From CAZCBJ01 sp964496705 (lineage in GTDB: Bacteria > Chloroflexota > Anaerolineae > Anaerolineales > Anaerolineaceae): 6,906 bases of DNA. This document shows, piece by piece, positions 5,085-6,906 of the stretch. The position numbers and the translations under genes were made by a program. Positions within the stretch are counted from its first letter, which is position 1, and the number at the start of each line of letters is the position of its first letter. The stretch is taken from positions 1 through 6,906 of the forward strand of contig CAZCBJ010000208.1 in assembly GCA_964496705.1 (NCBI GenBank), read 5' to 3'. The notes under the pieces are model-generated. The model worked only from the letters and a program-made list of their open reading frames with translations. It had not been told where the DNA came from and ran no database searches.

Positions 5085-6380
5085 ATGAGTCAGGAACGGA
5101 TGATGATCTTGGAAATGCTCAGTAACGGTAAAATCAACGCCGAAGAGGCCGCCCAACTGCTGGCAGCGGTGGGCGATTTACAGGCAGGCGCCGCCGCGCC
5201 TCCGCTCGAAGCGGAGGGTGCCTCCGCCGACGGCGCACCCGCGCCCGAACCGCGCCTGCATCCCATCCACACCGGCGACCACACGCCGCAAATCCGCTTT
5301 GTCTACCAGCGCCGACCGCGGCACGCTGACCCGGCTTACGCTGCGGCGATGAACCGACCCGGGCTGGATTTCTCCCCGGCGCAGTTGATCGATCTGCAGA
5401 TGGCCGATGTGACCTCCGCTGATCTCGATGCACTGTTGGCGGTACGCCGCCAGGAATGGAACACGGACGACCTGATCCAAATGCTGATCCACCGCGTGAC
5501 CCCCGATTTCATCCTCCAGATGCACCAACTGGGTCTGGGCGACATGGACGCGCACCTCTTGACCGAATTGACCATCCACCGCATGCACCCCGAAACAATC
5601 CGGGCCATCCAGGCGCTGGGGCTGGACGATCTCGAGCCAGAGCACCTGGTGCAACTGGCCATCCACCGCGCCGACCCCGAAGCGATCACCGAGGCGCGCA
5701 AGATCGGACGTGTCAGCGCGGACGAAGCCGTGGAAATGAGCGTCCACCGCCTGTCGGCCAGCTTCATCCGCAGCATCGCCGCAGCCGCCCCGCGCGGATT
5801 GAACGTGGAAAAGCTGATCGAAATGCGCATTCACGGGGTCAGCCCGCAATTTCTGGCCAGCCTGGGCGAGCAAGGTCTCAACGGGCTGAGCTGCGACCAA
5901 CTGGTGGAATTGCGCATCCACGGCGTGGATATCGGGCTGATCCAATGGGCAAAGGATAACCTGGGGCGGGAGTTTTCGGTCGATCAACTGGTCGAGTGGA
6001 GCATCCACGGGGTGACCCCTGAGTTCGCCGCGGAAATGCAGGCGCTGGGGTTGGAAGACCTGACCCCCGACCGGTTGGTGGAGCTGCGCATCCACAATGT
6101 GACCCCCGAGTTCATTCGTGAGATAGCCTCCACCGGATTCGCCGACCTGGACATCGACCGGCTGGTGGAGTTTCGCATTCACAACGTGAGCCCTGACTTC
6201 ATCCGCCAGATCAAAGAGATCGGATTTCCCGACCTGGACGCGGAAAAATTGGTGGAGATGCGCATTCACAATGTGCGCCCGGAACAGGCCCGCCGCGCGC
6301 AAGAGATTTACGGCGGCGAATTGAGCGCCGCTGAGGTGGTGGAGATGGCCTGCACGGGGATGCTGAGAAAAATCAAGTGA
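5085..6380 (+). CDS. SHOCT-like module plus tandem 29-residue helical-repeat protein
   Basis: A 431-residue protein with no signal peptide or membrane segment, hence probably cytoplasmic. Residues 5-29 (RMMILEMLSNGKINAEEAAQ then LL) match the C-terminal module of the preceding gene product and resemble the N-terminal SHOCT-like segment of YvlB/LiaX-type proteins. Residues about 31-95 are an Ala/Pro-rich, probably flexible linker. From residue about 101 to the end there are twelve units of 29 residues (one of 27), roughly LVEhRIHnV, then TPEFIREI, then a short GFxDL turn and D/E-rich link. Each unit suggests two short helices, so the array is probably an alpha-solenoid for protein binding. Similar IHGVTPEF repeats occur, from memory, in some M56/BlaR1-like and DUF4097 proteins. 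The DUF4097 beta domain that often follows a SHOCT-like start is absent. AGGAG seven bases before the ATG fixes the start. No enzymatic motif is visible and the function is unknown. Confidence 0.9.
   Translation: MSQERMMILEMLSNGKINAEEAAQLLAAVGDLQAGAAAPPLEAEGASADGAPAPEPRLHPIHTGDHTPQIRFVYQRRPRHADPAYAAAMNRPGLDFSPAQLIDLQMADVTSADLDALLAVRRQEWNTDDLIQMLIHRVTPDFILQMHQLGLGDMDAHLLTELTIHRMHPETIRAIQALGLDDLEPEHLVQLAIHRADPEAITEARKIGRVSADEAVEMSVHRLSASFIRSIAAAAPRGLNVEKLIEMRIHGVSPQFLASLGEQGLNGLSCDQLVELRIHGVDIGLIQWAKDNLGREFSVDQLVEWSIHGVTPEFAAEMQALGLEDLTPDRLVELRIHNVTPEFIREIASTGFADLDIDRLVEFRIHNVSPDFIRQIKEIGFPDLDAEKLVEMRIHNVRPEQARRAQEIYGGELSAAEVVEMACTGMLRKIK
5385..6377 (+). repeat. 87-bp (29-codon) tandem repeat array inside the repeat protein
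   Basis: The residue following the Ile/Val of the IH pair falls at protein positions 107 (Ala, degenerate), 136, 165, 194, 221, 250, 279, 308, 337, 366, 395 and 424 (Thr, terminal cap). The spacing is 29 residues throughout except 27 between 194 and 221. Ten of these twelve positions are histidine. The later units (from about 5990 onward) are also much more alike at the DNA level, for example repeated CTGGTGGAG and CGCATTCACAA strings, than the early ones. This suggests more recent duplication or gene conversion at the 3' end. Confidence 0.9.
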
Positions 6381-6420
6381 GGGCTGAGAAGAGAAATTGG
6401 GGAGTGATACAGAATTAGAG

Positions 6421-6456
6421 AACGTCCCGCAGGTTGCGAACCTGCGGGACGTTTTT
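6421..6456 (+). terminator. Strong rho-independent terminator
   Basis: A perfect 15-bp stem, AACGTCCCGCAGGTT (6421-6435) with AACCTGCGGGACGTT (6439-6453), closes on the 3-base loop GCG and runs straight into a T-tract (five Ts, 6452-6456). It lies 40 bp after the repeat-protein stop codon and separates that operon from the glucosidase gene. Being symmetric, it could also stop transcription from the other direction, although the minus-strand side has only a poor T-tract. Confidence 0.9.
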
Positions 6457-6463
6457 CAGCAAA

Positions 6464-6502
6464 CTGAAAACCGAAAACCGTTACCTGATCCCTGAAAACC
6501 GA
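6464..6502 (+). repeat. Short direct repeats CTGAAAACCGA upstream of the glucosidase gene
   Basis: CTGAAAACCGA occurs at 6464-6474 and again at 6492-6502, 28 bp apart, and a shorter copy GAAAACCG lies at 6473-6480. They sit between the terminator and the glucosidase start, just upstream of and overlapping a possible promoter. They could be regulator half-sites or simple slippage products; nothing decides between these. Confidence 0.4.
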
Positions 6503-6509
6503 TTAAAAT
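6481..6509 (+). promoter_or_regulatory. Weak candidate promoter for the glucosidase gene
   Basis: TAAAAT (6504-6509) matches the -10 consensus at five of six positions. At the ideal 17-bp spacing the -35 region is TTACCT (6481-6486), only three of six. Transcription would start near 6516, about 20 nt before the ATG. A promoter is needed here because a strong terminator lies directly upstream. The poor -35 suggests dependence on an activator. Confidence 0.4.
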
Positions 6510-6535
6510 ACCCACTTGGAAAGGAATTCCCAAAT

Positions 6536-6906
6536 ATGTCATCTTCCCCTGAAATTGAAAAGAAAATCGAAGAGCTGCTGCAACAAATGACCCTGAGCGA
6601 GAAGGTTTCGCTGTTGTCGGGGATTGACCTGTGGCGCACCACCCCCATCCCGCGCCTGGGCATCCCCTCGCTGGTGATGACCGACGGTCCGCACGGCGTG
6701 CGCTCCGACGGCGCCGCCGAGCGGATCAAAACCCCGGCCACCTCCTTCCCCAGCGGTGTTTCCATGGCCTCCAGTTGGGATCCAGCGCTGGTGGAACGGG
6801 TGGGTCAGGCGCTGGGCGAAGAAACGCGCGGCATGGGCTGCGACATCCTGCTCGGGCCGTGCGTCAACATCGTGCGCACGCCGCTGGCCGGACGCAACTT
6901 TGAGTC
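6536..6906 (+). CDS. Glycoside hydrolase family 3 beta-glucosidase-type enzyme, N-terminal part (runs off the window)
   Basis: Only the first 123 codons and two bases are present; the frame is open to the window end. The product is expected to hydrolyse terminal beta-linked sugars from oligosaccharides or glycosides. GH3 N-terminal domain features are clear: IEELLQQMTLSEKVSLLSG (11-29), then PRLGIPSLVMTDGPHGVR (39-56) with the substrate-contacting Asp50 region, TSFPSGVSMASSWD (69-82), and GPCVNIVRTPLAGRNFE (107-123), the conserved GRNFE block. The catalytic nucleophile motif and the C-terminal domains lie beyond the window. No signal peptide is visible, so the enzyme is probably intracellular, which fits with import of intact oligosaccharides by the nearby ABC system. 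AAAGGAA about 9 bases upstream supports the ATG at 6536. Specificity (glucoside, xyloside or other) cannot be decided from this fragment. Confidence 0.93.
   Translation, partial: MSSSPEIEKKIEELLQQMTLSEKVSLLSGIDLWRTTPIPRLGIPSLVMTDGPHGVRSDGAAERIKTPATSFPSGVSMASSWDPALVERVGQALGEETRGMGCDILLGPCVNIVRTPLAGRNFE

Noticed and set aside
5178..6302. Minus-strand open frame of 374 codons across the repeat protein, itself repetitive
   Set aside because: The 87-bp repeat length is a multiple of three, so any stop-free antisense unit stays open through the array. The sense frame has an SD, a start, an operon context and a conserved repeat pattern.
5385..6377. CRISPR-like array because of regular repetition
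   Set aside because: The repeats are diverged, contiguous without unique spacers and conserved at the protein level in one frame.

Overview
The window reads as part of a moderately GC-rich, sugar-scavenging bacterial chromosome. The style of the proteins suggests Chloroflexota (Anaerolineae-like): a Tat-type lipoprotein solute-binding protein, carbohydrate ABC permeases, a DUF2089 zinc-ribbon protein and IH-G-V-T-P-type repeats. That assignment rests on recalled protein style, not on a marker gene, and is only tentative.

Left half (about 1-4380, all on the minus strand). Reading in the direction of transcription, there is a DeoR-family repressor (3618-4379), a Tat/lipobox sugar-binding lipoprotein (2116-3474), a MalF/UgpA-type permease (1021-1986) and a MalG/UgpE-type permease (13-1017). 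The two permease genes are 3 bp apart. A long imperfect hairpin lies between the binding-protein gene and the first permease gene. No ATPase gene is in view, so the importer must use one encoded elsewhere. The last permease is odd. Its final ~40 residues are not permease sequence but the C-terminal end of a response-regulator receiver domain, joined at a stretch (GIALTG) that both families can share. It is either a real recombination scar or an assembly chimera.

Middle (4380-4673). This divergent intergenic region holds a good minus-strand promoter for deoR and a textbook plus-strand promoter, TTGACA-16 bp-TATAAT. The spacer of the plus-strand promoter is almost filled by a perfect 17-bp dyad, which looks like a repressor operator.

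Right half (4674-6456, plus strand). A two-gene operon encodes a 130-aa zinc-ribbon/HTH protein of the DUF2089 type and a 431-aa protein. The second protein consists of a SHOCT-like helical module, an Ala/Pro linker and about twelve 29-residue repeats with a nearly invariant Ile-His pair. The same SHOCT-like module ends the first protein and begins the second, suggesting that the two act together. A strong intrinsic terminator closes the operon.

Right end (6536-6906). The first 123 codons of a GH3 beta-glucosidase-type gene run off the window. It plausibly processes the sugars that the transporter imports, under separate promoter control.
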